Assembly (NCBI GenBank): GCA_036768485.1
Contig: JAVLUZ010000418.1
Coordinates: 57,343-121,342, forward strand
Origin: Mermis nigrescens
Lineage: Eukaryota > Nematoda > Enoplea > Mermithida > Mermithidae
DNA: 64,000 nt
Direction: 5' to 3'
The notes below the pieces were generated by a model. The model was not told where the DNA came from. It saw only the letters and a list, made by a program, of their open reading frames with translations, and ran no database searches. The position numbers and the translations under genes are program-made. The stretch's first letter is position 1. Each line of letters starts with the position of its first letter. Of the stretch, positions 1 to 14,140 are shown piece by piece.

Positions 1-3000
1 AAGAAAACGACTTTATCTAATTGTGGTTTGTCGACATTCTCCGGCTCATCAGTTGTAGTGCTAGAAACGGAAAGCTATTGTAAGAACAAATTGAAAGCTT
101 AAGGGCTACAAGTCGCATTTAAACGCGTATATTTCAAAACGACTAAAGATTTAGATATGTAGGTGTAAAGTTCAATTCCGAGGTAAAGACGTTTTGATTT
201 CATCGCTGTTTATGCTGCCGCTTCGAGAATTGTGTTAAATCGCGTAGTGCTGAGCAATAAATAGAGTACGTTTCAAGGGTAGTACGCCGTCTTCGGTCGC
301 GTTTCTTTACACTAATCACTGAGTTAGCTCTGTAGGTGCAAACTTAGAACTTTGACTTTAAAGTCACGTTTCGGCGTCGGTTTGCCCGTCAAGTTGGTTT
401 AGTGGAGCAGAATATAGGTACGGTACATGATCTGCAAGTCGAAGAATGCTTCTCGCCTCAACGAAGCATATCACGTCCTATTCAGAGAATCAGTTTATAC
501 TCATTAGAGCTCATTGAGCCTGTTGGCAAGACTGAACCTCAATTTGATCTCACAGATATTGTGGAAAGGTATGCATTTAAAAATCTCATTAGCAACATCA
601 GACTCAGAAATTAGGATTTGATGCATTAGTCTGCGACGCAGTTAATAGAGCGAATATCGCTCAGATTGATAGAGCTGAAATGGATATCCACGAAAGCGCT
701 TAGCAGCCAGATCTTGATGAGTTTTGCGAGGTCCATTTCTGCCGATTAATAAAAGATATCTGCCGATATCTTTGCGAATCTGCTGCTTTCAATATATCAA
801 GACGAATGCACTTGCCTGTTGTCCATGCAAACAAAGCAAAAACGCAATCTGATTCATATACAAAAACAAACGAAGGTTAGATATGCAAGATGCGCAACAA
901 ACTCTTTGATGATTCAGTTTCGCAGAATGTACTTTTTGGAGTCTTTAGTCACTGCGAAATTTTAAGCGGGCTTTACTTGGTACTGAACAACAGCAGCAGT
1001 TTAAATGTTCTTAAACTGAGACATTGAAAAAAACGAATTACGAAACACGTGCTGATTCAGTCAAAATCCGATTTTGATCCAAAAATGGGAGAAAAGGTGT
1101 ATGATCAAAAAACCAAAAACGATGCTGTTGCCCATTCCATACGTATAAAAAAATCTGAAGAAATCTGGGTATCAATTGACTCGTTGAGCTTTCGTAGGAT
1201 TTCGTAGCACATGTGTTTGGGAGTCAGTCTGGAAGACGATTGACTCATGCACAAGCGGTACACCTGGTTCCAGAATGGTACATTCGACAGAAATGTATAT
1301 AGGAAGCTGAAGGACTTTTAAATGCAGAATTTTTGAATTTAAACATGAAATTTCCTCTTCATCATTGATCATGCCATGATTTCTCCGAGCTTTCTATATG
1401 CGTAACGATGCTTTTTGTAAATTTCAAAGAGTCCTTTTCACTTGGCTCAAAAGTTTTTGGTCTCGGTAATCAAAACTTGAATCAGACTGCTTTTATTTTC
1501 ATTTTCACTATAAATGGCAAATTCAGCATCTGAAGGCTTACTGAACTTGAGTTAAACAATAATATATCACGTTAAGATTCTTTGGAGATCAGCATTCTAA
1601 GAGCTTCCAACAGTATATACTTTAAGGTCTTATTTTACAGTTATAAGCTTAAGGCAAGTCTTAAAATACAAAGCAATTAATGATCACTCAAAAAAGCGTT
1701 TTATACCATTTAGGTTTCCTGAGCCAACCTCAGGAAACACTGATACAATTTCGAATGAATAAACTATTCATAGAAAACTTAAGGGCACAACTATTTTGCT
1801 AAAAAAGGGCCAAAAAGTTGTCAGTGTCTGTAGTTTGTCACATTGAAAAATAGCGAAAAATTATTTAGGCTCTCTATAGTTACTCTCTGTTGTAGGGAGA
1901 AAACTCAACAGTAGCAACATTATTGTGTCTTTAGACGGGCTTTCTTGTACAATAAACCCCTTTAAACAAGAAATGCTTGTTTTCCTGTTTGCTCAACATT
2001 AATTTGTGTCAAAGTGGCAGCCATATTGAAAATTTTATACTTTATGCTCTCGTTGTCTAAGTACTTCGCATGATTAAACGACTATGCGCAACTTTAAAAG
2101 CCTAAAGAAGAAGCTTTCAAATGATTTTTTTTTGATTTGGACAAATGGAGAAAAAGTTTCAATTTCAATATGGCTGCCATTTTAGTTATTGTAATTTAAA
2201 AAAGTGCGTTTTTAAAACATAATGATTTATTATTCTTCAATGCTTGATTATAGTCAGCATTCTTTCTGTAAATTAATAGGAAACTGGATGCTCTTCTTCC
2301 AATGAGATATATCTTGGAGTTTGACTTGCAACGTTTTGGATCTTGGCGTTTAAAGTAAAAAATCACTCATGATACACTGAAAACGACGTATGGTGGCTAA
2401 GTTGTTGTAAAAAATCAGAGTTCCAAATACTTAATTTATTTTTATCGTGTTTTCGATATTTTGTTTTCATTATACACGGTTTTGTACATCCTTTGCGTCA
2501 TTTAACTCTACATTTATCTCTTATGAAGTATAATTTAGGCTCTTTTTCATTTCGTAAATCTGTAATATTTCATTTTATAATTCATACTTAGTAATTTGTA
2601 CTGCTTTTCGCACATCTTTTTGCATTCATCTTACTAGCAACTCATTTAATTATTCTCTATTTCATTTAACTTCTTATTTAACAATTTTACTTTTTGAATT
2701 AGTTTTCGTTGTTTCTTTAATTCTTTTCTATATAAGAACAACTCATAACATGCCTCCGAAATTTTTTTAGCTGCCAAAGGCATAGCTGACGTAAAATTTA
2801 TATCTTACATGTATAATCGCACATAGGTAGCTATTTAACGGAGAAATATTGCAATAATAGGCTCACATCTTAATGTACGATTTGTAATTTCATTGTCATC
2901 CTTCTCTGAAAATAAAATTACCATCACAAAATTGTATCGACATAATGCTAATATTATTAATAAGCGTGTATAAAAATAATAAAAATGATAAAAAAGTTTA

Positions 3001-3052
3001 AATTTAAAAATCAGTAAAATAATATTGATCACAATAATTATAATTATTACAA
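1..3052. other. AT-rich DNA without a supported gene
   Basis: No ORF here has a recognisable domain. A 70-codon ORF at 402-614 ends without a splice-like border and matches no family I know. About 98-190 resembles the interior of repeat family B: it has the same 'gtgtaaagttc' block followed by 'aggtaaa' as at 54841. It is probably an isolated fragment. The rest shows only short A/T runs. Confidence 0.5.
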
Positions 3053-3098
3053 TACTAATAATAATAATAATAGTAATAATAATAATAATAACAATAAT

Positions 3099-3160
<62 letters not shown>

Positions 3161-3189
3161 GTAGTAATAATAATAATAATAATAATAAT

Positions 3190-3227
<38 letters not shown>

Positions 3228-3240
3228 TAATAGTAATAAT
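3053..3240. repeat. (AAT)n microsatellite
   Basis: This is a nearly pure trinucleotide tract with a few interruptions (AGT, AAC). The long Asn or Ile/Leu ORFs read through it on both strands are products of the repeat. It directly abuts the outer end of family B copy 1, where other copies have unique flanking sequence, so it may have expanded at the junction. Confidence 0.95.
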
Positions 3241-6021
3241 ACTAGCAAAGAAAAATGCTGCGATGGAACACAAAAGACGAATATATTTGGAATTGTGGAT
3301 TGTTATGGAAGTAAAAGTATGGGAATAGATAAATGCTATCGAGGCATATGCTTAAAGTCGTAAAATCTGCTAGAAATCAGACTTCCTCTAAGCAACGAAA
3401 AAAATCTTAGTATATTATGCGGCCTCTGAAAAGGTGTAAGCTTCTTCAAAGCACTGCTTCACAGAAGAGTAGTATAAACAAAATCTAAAATGTTTACTTT
3501 TGTAAATTGCTTGCAAGTTGCAACGCTGACTTGCCATATCGTGATTCATAGAAAACTAACTGCAATTGAATTTAAAGGTGTTTCATTTTTATTTTGTTAT
3601 AATGAGCCTTATAGCAAGCGAAAATGGCGTCAATTGATCAGTTTCACAATCATTGCGGGGAAAAATTGTGCCTACGTGCGTTTCCTACTGATTTAAACCA
3701 ACAATTTAGTTAATTGTCTATGTTGCATCGATGTTTGCTATTTCATTCAATTAGCATGCAAAGTGTTTCCTGGCTTAATACATATAATTTACCAAAGCTA
3801 CTGCATAGCTAACTTGCTACTTTTTCCAATAGTGTTTTGGTTCAATACTTTATTTCAATCTGCAGGCCGCAGAATATGCTTGATTTTTTTGCGTTGCTTA
3901 GAGAAAGTTTGATTTTTAACAGATTTTTCGACTTTAGGCACATACATAGGTAGCTTTTTTCTAGTCCCCTCCTTTTACATCCATAATCCACAATCTCAAG
4001 TATGTTCATCTTTTTTGTTCCATCGGAGCATTTTTCTTTGCTAGTATCCTACTTTTAATTAGCATAACTTGAGTAAATCAGTCAGTAAGCACATGCGGCA
4101 ACATGCACAATATCATGAAAGCGGATAACAATATTGTTCCGAACAACAGCATTATCTTTTTCAAACAAGACATCCTTCCATTATTTAAAGATATCAATGA
4201 TTTTAAGCAAAAACTTCAAGCAATTATTTGGTGTGAAGAACATTCACGCTCAGATCCGTAATCCTGACTTTACGTGAAACATTTAAAAAAATTAGCTTTT
4301 GCGACGCTCTGAAACGAAATTTAATTTTTAGCGTAAACTTCACATAACTACTATATATAAAGAAAACATACAGTTAGATTCGTAGTCCTGACCTCGAGGT
4401 ACATATATTAAAGCAAATTCTCATTTTGCAACGCTCTAGAAATAAAATAAATTTGTAGTGTAAAGCGAACATTAACAATAAATGAATGGAGCTAAACTTT
4501 ACACAACTACTGTGTATAGAGAAAACTCACAGTGAGATTTGTAATTCTGACGTTGCGTGAAGCATTTTGAAAAGAATCAAGCTTCCGCAAGGCTCGTACT
4601 AAAGTTTATTTGCAGTGTAACTTTAAACAAGCACAAAGTGTAAAGAGGATTTTTGTTGGATTCGTTATTCTGATATTGGAATTACGATCAAGATTAACAA
4701 AAAAATTTAGATTCTCTTATGGCCTGAAGACGAATGAATATTAGATGGAAACCACTTTACCACTGTTAAGTGTAAACAGAAAGCCCTAAATGGCGTATTA
4801 GATTCGATTTCTGGTAAATTTTCAGACTTCAGATGATGTTCAGACTCATAATTGAAGAAGTTGAGAGAAAACAACAAGACAAAAACACATTCAACACACC
4901 TATCCCTTGACTTTACAACTCCCGAAAAAGCTGAATATTGATGTAAATAAACGCAATTTGCTGTGACGTGTACCTCTTAGGAAGTGCTTTATTTTTATCA
5001 TATTCTTATCCCGATTCCTAAATGGAAAAAGTGGTGAACAAACAACGGTCAAAAGCGTATTTTCCACCATTCTACACATTGTAAAGTTCACAAATCTGAA
5101 TCTAACTTCCCATTAAGTGTTAAGAAATTGGGTTTAGGCCAGTTATCAGCTTTTAAATCGTTTTACCCTAGTATGTAGTAAACTTCTGTCCCACAAAATA
5201 TTTAAGATATTTACCAATCAAAGTAGGGAAAGAAAGGTGTTTTTTTTCGCTCATTTTACACACCTGATTTCGAACTTTCCACCCTATCTATAACCCAATT
5301 TTGCGTTTTTAAACGCGCTTAGCCGAGACGTGTAGCCCTTAAAAGGTTCTTTATTTTTGCTGTGTTCAATTTGTCCCGACTTATAAGCGGAAAAGCTGGC
5401 AGAGAAATCTTAGACAAAATCTGTCTTTTACACCATCCATTAGAGTGTAAACTTTAAACCTCTAGATCTAAGTCCGCATTGAGTGTAAAAACGTTAGATG
5501 GTAAGCGGAATGTAGCCCCTAAAGCGTAAAACATTTATATCAGAAAAAACGTCTTGGGACTCGTAACCGGAGTTATTGGCAGACAAAAAAAGGCCTAAAA
5601 TTTGTTTTTCACGCTCGAAGTCTTTACACTCTTTACACCGCTGCTCTGAAAATAAGCGTCACGTTTGAAAGACTTCAAAAGTACTTCTGAGCTTACTAAA
5701 TTGTCTAAAATTTAAAAACCAGTCTAAGCAGAAAGAGCTGGAAAAGTGGACCTATCAAAATTAAAAAACTAGATGTTATAACGTTACAGTAAAACTTTGC
5801 ACGCTCTACACACACCGGATATTGATTTAAAAATAAAACAAAAAAGACACTCAGCGGATTTTTTTATTATCTATCTTTTAAAAAAATTGCACCTCCCAGA
5901 TGTGTCCCGTTATAGTTGTAACAGTGTAAGAGAGGGTAGACATTATCTCGCTGTGATAAACATATTATAAGAAAAAAGGTGGCCGAGTATATTACAGGTA
6001 CGCGCTAACGCGTTATTTATG
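3241..6021 (-). mobile_element. Family B composite repeat, copy 1
   Basis: In reverse orientation this copy shows all parts of the family. An inverted-repeat module at 3241-4056 has arms of about 180 bp, at 3241-3415 and 3873-4056, starting with ACTAGCAAAGAAAAATGC. A body at 4060-5960 is rich in 'gtgtaaag'-type words. A degenerate GC stem-loop lies at 5995-6021. Other copies are at 48527, 54109 and 60985. No ORF of note is present. The class of element is unknown to me: the end structure is unlike LTR or LINE elements, and a Helitron-like origin is only a possibility. Confidence 0.7.
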
Positions 6022-8029
6022 AATAAGCTGATAATGGCTGGTGTGTTGTAACGCACAGTTATTACAGTAGGATTATATTAAAAAAGATATTACTATAAAT
6101 TTTAATTGAAACAAAGGCGATGGTAACGATGCTTACGACGGACGGAGTAAGTAGGCTTATTGGGCTATACGAGTGAAATGCGAGTTGGAGGAGGGCGACC
6201 AAGATTTTTATGCTTCTCTGATGCACGGGGCCACCGGTATCTTTCTTAGGACAGAGGCGCTTCATTCCCGGCCTAGCTAGTTTGTGTCAGCTGTAGGCTT
6301 CTAAGGTCAGTCTGTGTAATGAGCAACATTTTTCTTTGTGCTATTTGTGTATCTAATGACTAAGCTAAGGTACGGGATGATCAGGTGAACTGCAGTTTGC
6401 TGCACGTTTGCAAGGCAATGTAGTGATACTGATTTTCAAACTGATGGTCATTTTTCACGTGAACGGCACAATTTCCAGGAATCGTATTAGATAAGCGTGT
6501 GCGAGCCCTATTTTGAAATAAATGGATGCTAACTTGGCGCCAGATTTATATCGCAGCTGCCACTCAAAATAGCTTTTCTAGTTTCAAGAACAAATAATTT
6601 ATCGCTAACTTCTAAAATCTGTGTTACAGCATGTGCGTGTGTCAACCATTAGCCAGCTCTGTGCTGCAATATTTATTTATATCATATTGTGATATTACTT
6701 ACGAAAATATTATATTCACTCAGCGTGTCATGAGAAACAAGTGTTTCGTAGCATTATCGGAATGAGGAAAATTAAACAAATGAATATTTTAGAGCGAAAA
6801 AAACCGAAATACTCGGTAAGAACTTGATTCCGGATGATAAATTTTCATTCTTTCGTGAATATCAAAATTCTTAGCTTAACCCTACTTTTACCGTGCTCTA
6901 GATCCGTGATCTAGTTGCCTGTTTTTGCAGTTTACCGTAAGGCCATAAATTCTTATGTGGCAAGCTTCTCAGTAACCTCCTTTTTTTACTGCAACACATG
7001 TTTTATTGAGCAAAGGAAAACGTATTGACCTATACTTTATTAGAAAAGCTTGATTTCATGATTTTATAACATGTGTTACGCGTGTTGCAGATCGGATTTC
7101 TTACACATTTTTGAATGTTCAAATACGTTTTTTCAATTGGTTTTCATTTTGTGCAAACTTAATGACGTTTTCGAATTTCTCATGCTGTTGGCTACCAGAA
7201 ATATGTATTTTTATTCATTTTACTTATCTCCCCAATGACTAGATTTTCGATCAAGACCTTGGTAAGACTTGGGTGCGTGACCCCTTGGTAACAGGAGGGT
7301 TAATCAAAACGTTTTAAATTATTTTTAACTGATAGAGTGCTTTCCTCCGCATTCTTCATTATACTCAACAGTTGCTATGTAGATGTGCTGGTTTTGCGTC
7401 TCATCAATACCGACGAATATAATTAATGCTAAAATAGACGAAAAAATTATTTAGCAGTCTTTAGAGGGTTTTAGTTTAAAAGATATTGTGTTCAAGAAAA
7501 CTTCAGCGGAAATAAAATATAATTTAATTTATCATACAAAGTACATTTAAAAAATTTTTAAGTGTTTCGACGACGTCTGTGGCTAATTAGCCAGATTTTC
7601 CTTCAAGTTTGAGCATGCTTATACGAAAAATATCCGTTTTTAATTTTACGTTCTTCTTCGCGCTGCTTCACATCTTGTCTATCTTTTATTTTTAAAAAAT
7701 TCCATCAGACTTATTATTGATGATTCGGATTGTCAGCTATCTCAATAGAGTTAAGTTAGATGAAACGATCTGTACCGAAAATCACGGTCAACGTTTAACC
7801 TAAAATGTCGATATTTCTCAATAAGGCATCAAAATTTACAAGAATGAATGATATCACCAGACATGCACTTCATGTAGAGTCTTGGAGGGGTAGGTGATAT
7901 TTTAAAATGCGTTTTTAACGCTTAAAAACGGTGAAAACGCGTCAGAAACATCATATTTCGGCGGTTCTGACTATAATCTACATTTCAAAAGCGTAAAAAA
8001 ATAATAAATTTGGACAAAGATGAAAAAAA
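6022..8029. other. No gene seen
   Basis: AT-rich sequence with short stop-limited ORFs on both strands. I see no tandem array, TIR pair or domain match. Confidence 0.5.
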
Positions 8030-8200
8030 TATTTTAAATTGAACAAAATACAATCAAAAAATCAGTATACGATGCGAAGCGTCGAAAATTTACACTTTTG
8101 AGCCAACAGACAAGCGAGAAACACTTAAAAGGTTACCTTTTCTACGAATTTCTCCGAAAATTTTGAAAATCACGAATTCTGGGGGATGAAAAGGGCTGAA
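8030..8200. repeat. Dispersed repeat E, fragment 1
   Basis: It shares an ordered set of short blocks with 43245-43400 and 53870-53990: 'ttgaacaa', a GCGAAGCG(T/C)C block, 'cacttttgag', and a purine stretch ending near 'gaattc'. It is divergent and no termini were defined. Confidence 0.4.
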
Positions 8201-8879
8201 ACCCTCCCACTCCAAACCCCCCTTCCAAGATCATGTCTGGACATTACTCGTAAGCGTAGCGTGTTTGAGTGTCGTTCATGGGGATTAGATTTGCAGAATC
8301 CAAAATACCCCCGCAGATTACGGTAGACTTTTGGAATGAAAATTTTTCGGGGTTTTTGGTCGTTTTGATATCGGACTCCCATAAATCAGTTATGTGGATG
8401 ACATGCTTACCGTAAGAGAAGTCGTCCTGCCCAAATACGATTTGCGCTGAAAAGAAGGATTTCCAAGTGGCAGAATAAAGTCGTCATAGTACATACACAG
8501 GATAAATGTACTTACATAGAAACATGGGATGTATGTAATATTACAAGGTATTCAAACAAGAATCTATTTTTAATTAATAATTTTTGAAATAAGAAATAAG
8601 CGTGAATTTGCGGTTTTCAAATTTTATCAAAGGTGATTCGATATTTTAAAAGTTCACCAACTAGATTCAACTAGCAAACGAAAAACCTTAATGAAAGTCA
8701 TTCTTTAATCAATTAAATTGAATTTTAAGATCTCGTAAAGTTTTACTTTAGTTATCTTTTCCATAAGCTAGAAGTTATTAAAGCACATCAAAAATACCCA
8801 CTTTATTAAAAAAATTCCAAAACGTTTGTTTTTCTTCAAAATATTGGCATTGTATTTGGGGAACTTCACTTATACGAAA

Positions 8880-9590
8880 AACATGGTCAAAACATTATTG
8901 CTTGACCCGAAGAGCCGACGATTTTGACGGAATTTTAAAGTCGTTGGTCCAAAAGTTCAGATTTCTAAAATTTATTTTGTTTTTTCGGAAGATGCCCATC
9001 CCCCCAAAAAAGATATAAATGCTTCGAGATTCCATGGTCCATGGAAAGAATAAAAATTTTTCCATCAACTCTTCAGATTGCATCCGTTCTAGCAAAGTGC
9101 CTTCGTGTCGAAAAGCGAGAAGAGGATTGATAGAAGGATTTACGTTAAACTTATTCGAATTTGATTTATACTATTATCTGATTCTAATGATTAACTTTGA
9201 ATCATTGGTTTATAAAGTTTTAGTTTTAGAAATATTGAATCTAGGAATTCAATGATGTACGTATAATAAAACTTTACGCCCTGAGTTTTTTAACTATTTT
9301 TTTGTATTATGATTTGTAGTAACAATGTACAAGTTAAGCAAACTCACGCTGAAACAGCAAAATAGCGATCAAGGGCGAGCAAAATGCAGCGGAAATCATG
9401 TTACTAAGAGTGAACAACGAGTGAACAACGAGTGATAAGAAAATGAAAAGTCAAACTACGAATAATAAGCTATGGCTCACGCTTTTATTTCCAGCAATAG
9501 CTCAAATTAAGAACAACTGATCAAATAGCACGTTGCATCGAAAAGGAGCTTATCATGAGCCCGATCGCAATATCTAATGCTGAAGATAAT
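8880..9590 (+). repeat. Dispersed repeat D, copy 1
   Basis: It aligns block by block with 19540-20425: 'gataaatgctccgag'-like, 'ttgcattc(a)ttcca/tagcaaagtgc', 'aatagcga(t/g)ca', 'tcatgttac', and 'actgatcaaatagcac' followed by 'aaaagg(a/c)g'. This copy lacks the MITE that splits the other one. The short ORFs on both strands are not conserved between the copies. Confidence 0.6.
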
Positions 9591-12500
9591 CGCTAAATCA
9601 TTATTAAGACCTTAGCGCTGAGTATCAGCAGCGCGAGCTTGAGCTTATAGTATGCTTCAAATAAGTTGGGCATAAGTTTTAAAAATTACTCCGACGATAA
9701 GCCGGAAAATTGCGATCAAATTATTGATGTGATACATCCACACCATTTCCATACAATCGATAAATTTGGACATTTATGCCTTAAACTTCTCATCGATTGA
9801 TACTTATGGAAAAATGAATGCAACAAACTATGAGAATTCATTTGGCTTTCAAAATATTATTTGAAATTAGATAATATTAGGCACGTACCTACTGTATAAG
9901 TCCAGGCCAAAGCAAGTACACCTTCTGTCCGTTTAACATGTTTCCTGAAATGGCTATTTATAAGATTAACTCAACAACCACATCATGGATTTTGATATAG
10001 TGAAATATTTTAGATAGATAATCCTTAGGAAAAACTATTCTAACGGAAAAACTTGTGCACGCTCATACTAACAGTTTGCTACATTCTAAAAACCGTCCTT
10101 ATTTTGCATGGTCACCAAAGTAAGCAGATTTTGTTTCATGTTTTAATAAATAGCAAATTAGTCAAGAAATGTTTGTGCTACAAACTTCGATTATTTTTGT
10201 TTTTCATGTTTGGTAAAAGTTCATCCTGCAATCTCAATTCAATTTTTTAATACCATGCCTGCCTCCATAAACTATGCATTTTCCTGGCTTCACAGTTTAA
10301 ATCATTCAATGTTCTATCACATTTTGAAAAACTGAAAAAAGTTCTTTCTAGTGATAAATTACTCCCCTTATAGGTGAGAAATCATCATTTTTCAAGATGG
10401 CAGCCATAAAGGCCGCCATATTTGAAAAATGCTTTACATTTTCATCTAAATATAATTCTTTACGTTTTGAATGTATTTCGAAAATTTTTTCTGTAAATAG
10501 CTAAAAAATTAATGTTCGTCCTAAATAGCTAAGTCTTACATTCGTAATCCTCTCAATTTTTAGGGAAGATCAAAAAGCTTATAAATAATTCATTGTGCGC
10601 TGAAAAAGACGTACATATAGTAATCCGTCGACTAACTTCCGACGAAAATTCTCAAAATCTATGCATAAACAAAAGTGAAACGGACTACATTTTGACCCGG
10701 CTTCAATAAAAGTCTCGTTTTCACGCTCAGCCATGATCCCGCTAAGTTTTATCGCGAAGTCCGAAATAACTTCGAGGTTTTTCGACTCAATGTGTACGTT
10801 CAGTAATGTGATATCTTTTTTACAATGATTTCTTTAAATATTCATTTAGAAAACGGCGCTGCAAATAAATCTCTAGTACCCCTTGCCCCACCTTGCTATC
10901 GCCAGTAATCATAAGCACGAATAAAAAGTCGATCGACGCTTATTTTGAATCCGCAAAGCCCTCTATTTGTGTTAATCACGCTTATGGGCAGGATTAACTT
11001 TATAATTGCGAGTTAATCGCCGGGATTAAAAAACTGGCCCAACTTTATTGCAATTTAATCGCGATTATCCTGAGCTCGAGATAAGCGCGACCTTATTTCA
11101 ACCGAATTGATCATTTACGTCGTCATTTCGCGAATATTTCCAAAGTTCAGCACCCCTAATAATACTTATTATAGAATTCAAATTTTTTGCAGAGTCGACT
11201 TTTCACAACGAAATTACTTTTTAAAGGCAGCTCGAGACTCTTGCCGAGATTTCTGGATCAGACACACACTTACATACATGTAGCTCATCTAATTTTCAGC
11301 CGAAATATTCCATAACTCTGTTTGATGAAATCTTAATAGCCATGAACGTTGTATTGCTTCATTTGCTTAGGTATGTATCTGCAATTTTATTTATTTTAGC
11401 CTTGTTCTGGCAAAAGTCCAAAGACTTTTTAGCTCTTCGCGCATCAATAAAGTGCATTATAGATGTGATGAAATCAAAAGCAAAATCAGTCTTCTTATAA
11501 ATGTAATTAAAAGTTTTGGAGATTTCTTGGAATCATTCATGCACAAAAACGAATTTGGAATAGAAGTTGCACCTATAAATAATTTCCATTAATATCGGAT
11601 TTTTAAGAATATCATTGAAAATTTGAGAGATGGGTCGTGTACCCATACATAAGCAAGGACCAAATTCTGGGAAGGCCTAGATGAGGCACAAAAGACAAAA
11701 ATCGCGAAAAAATGACAAAAATTCAATATTGAGCTTTATTTCGAAAATCTGCGAAGGTGTTTTGGATTACGATGTTTCAACTCCCCAAAGTCTCAGCCCA
11801 AAACCAAGCATGGTCCGTTCCCTTATCCCAAAAGTTCTCTCTAGACATTTGTGACAAGAACTTGCTTTTTAGCAATTTAAATTAACCAAAAATAAGCCAT
11901 TTATTCCTCTCTCTTAAATGGCTGAATACCCCCACATTAAAGCTTAGAGCTGTTATGTGTACTGCCATATACTTGCGCAATAAGCGATGTTGGAGAGTTA
12001 GCTCGTGATAGGTTCAGCAGCTTAGGCTAGCCCAATGAGGGCTTAGTCTATTAAAGAAGTAAAGTTGACGATCCACGTGTTGGCGCAAATTCTGAAGAAA
12101 AGCTGAACGACTGCCTGAAATTTTTAAGCAACTTTTGATAAGATTGCCTATGAAGTATATCCGTTTGGTCATAATTTTGCTTGTTCTTCCGAAAAAAATT
12201 GTTCTAATTGCTGAAAGGATCAGATTGAGTAATGCTCGTTGAAAGCTTGAAGGGTCAAGACCAAATATGCGCTTGGAAAGAAGTTTTTGGAGTCTGGAGC
12301 TAAAAAACTTTTTGAGCCTATGTTTTAAAAACCACAACATATGCTAAAATATGCAAAGATCAATTTAATTTACTCCTAATCGCCAATTTCATGCATTTTT
12401 GCAGAAAATATTTGATTTTTACCTTAATTGATCGTCATTTTGCAATAATTTTGTCAAAACATCTCACATTTTCCGAATTATGGGTTTATTCCATAACTCA

Positions 12501-12942
12501 TCCTCCCCATTTGCTTGTCTGAGCTAACCGTTTATATTCATATTATTAAGTAAAACTGTGAAGCGAGATCGTGTAACTATAAAACGTCGCCCAGGTCAAG
12601 AAAGTGCAGTTGACCAGACAATTCGCGGTGACTGAAACTTATAAAATTGATAAGGAAAGTCAGGAATCGAATTTTGGAGTGAATAATGCGCTTCATGAAT
12701 CGAAAAATTCCTAATAAAGTAAAATTCTCAAATTCTGCCCAGTATGGGAAAATAGCTGTCCAGCCGGTGCTTACTTTGGTCCCAATTATTTAAAAACTGG
12801 TAGACCACATAATTGAATTTCTGGGCTATTTTTCGCGATTTTGCCCAATCAGACAGTAATATGCTCTTAATTGTAGACCTATAGGGTGATAAGTTGTGAG
12901 TGCTCTATAAGTCAATTACGTGCGGTTAGGTTCGATGCTTAT
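9591..12942. other. No gene seen
   Basis: AT-rich DNA. The 108-codon minus-strand ORF at 12014-12340 has no recognised domain and no supporting splice sites, so I do not call it. A (TTTA)n-like run starts at the right edge. Confidence 0.5.
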
Positions 12943-12990
12943 TTTTATTTATTTATTTATTTATTTTTATTTATTTATTTTTTTCAATTT
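12943..12990. repeat. (TTTA)n microsatellite
   Basis: Tandem TTTA units that decay into a T-rich run just upstream of the 119-bp array. Confidence 0.85.
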
Positions 12991-13049
12991 TTTTTCGAAA
13001 AAGGGTAGAAATTAATGAATTACTTCTCAACCGTATACCCTACTCACTC

Positions 13050-14140
13050 AGAGAATGAATAACATAAGTTTTGTCTGATAAGCTGTAGAACCTACATAAA
13101 TGACGGCTAAGCACATATGAGCTATAAATAAGATGAGAATGAATAACACAAGTTTTTCTCATAAGCTGTAGAACCTACATAAATGTACAAGAAATAAAAT
13201 GATTGCACACATAGGATAAAACGGCTAAGCACCCATGAGCTATAAATAAGATGAGAATGAATATCATAAGTTTTGTCTCATAAGCTGTAGAACCTACATA
13301 AATGTACAAGAAATAAAATGATTGCACACATAGGATAAAACGGCTAAGCACCCATGAGCTATAAATAAGATGAGAATGAATAACACAAGTTTTGTCTCAT
13401 AAGCTGTAGAACCTACATAAATGTACAAGAAATAAAATGATTGCACACATAGGATAAAACGGCTAAGCACCCATGAGCTACAAATAAGATGAGAAGGAAT
13501 AACACAAGTTTTGTCTCATAAGCTGTAGAGCCTGCATAAATGTACAAGAAATAAAATGATTGCACACATAGGATAAAACGGCTAAGCACCCATGAGCTAT
13601 AAATGAGATAAGAATGAATAACACAAGTTTTGTCTCATAAGCTGTAGAACCTACATAAATGTACAAGAAATAAAATGATTGCACACATAGGATGAAACGG
13701 CTAAGCACCCTTGAGCTATAGATAAGATGAGAATGAATAACACAAGTTTTGTCATATAAGCTGTAGAACCTACATAAATGTACAAGAAATAAAATGATTG
13801 CACACATAGGATGAAACGGCTAAGCACCCTTGAGCTATAGATAAGATGAGAATGAATAACACAAGTTTTGTCATATAAGCTGTAGAACCTACATAAATGT
13901 ACAAGAAATAAAATGATTGCACACATAGGATGAAACGGCTAAGCACCCTTGAGCTATAGATAAGATGAGAATGAATAACACAAGTTTTGTCATATAAGCT
14001 GTAGAACCTACATAAATGTACAAGAAATAAAATGATTGCACACATAGGATAAAACGGCTAAGCACCCACGAGCTATAAATAAGATGAGAATGAATAACAT
14101 AGGTTCTGTCTCATAAGCTGTAGAACCTATATGTGTCGAA
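13050..14140. repeat. 119-bp tandem array, about 9 units
   Basis: Units begin at 'gagaatgaata' near 13050, 13135, 13253, 13372, 13491, 13610, 13729, 13848, 13967 and 14086, so the period is 118-119 bp. The first unit has an internal deletion and the last stops at 'tagaaccta'. Units from about 13690 to 14040 share private variants ('gtcatat', 'ccttgagctatagat'), which points to recent local amplification. The repeated minus-strand peptides here simply restate the repeat. Confidence 0.95.

Noticed and set aside
402..614. 70-codon ORF near the window start
   Set aside because: The frame closes without splice signals and nothing about it matches a family I know. Retroelement origin was considered but no motif supports it.
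2835..3363. Poly-Asn/Ile/Leu ORFs on both strands
   Set aside because: They are translations of the (AAT)n microsatellite.
12014..12340. 108-codon minus-strand ORF
   Set aside because: No recognisable domain, no splice-like borders and no similarity within the window.
13478..14045. Repeated MCAIILFLVHLCRFYSLY... ORFs as a membrane protein family
   Set aside because: The 119-bp period is not a multiple of three and the peptide changes frame between units. It is a by-product of the tandem array.
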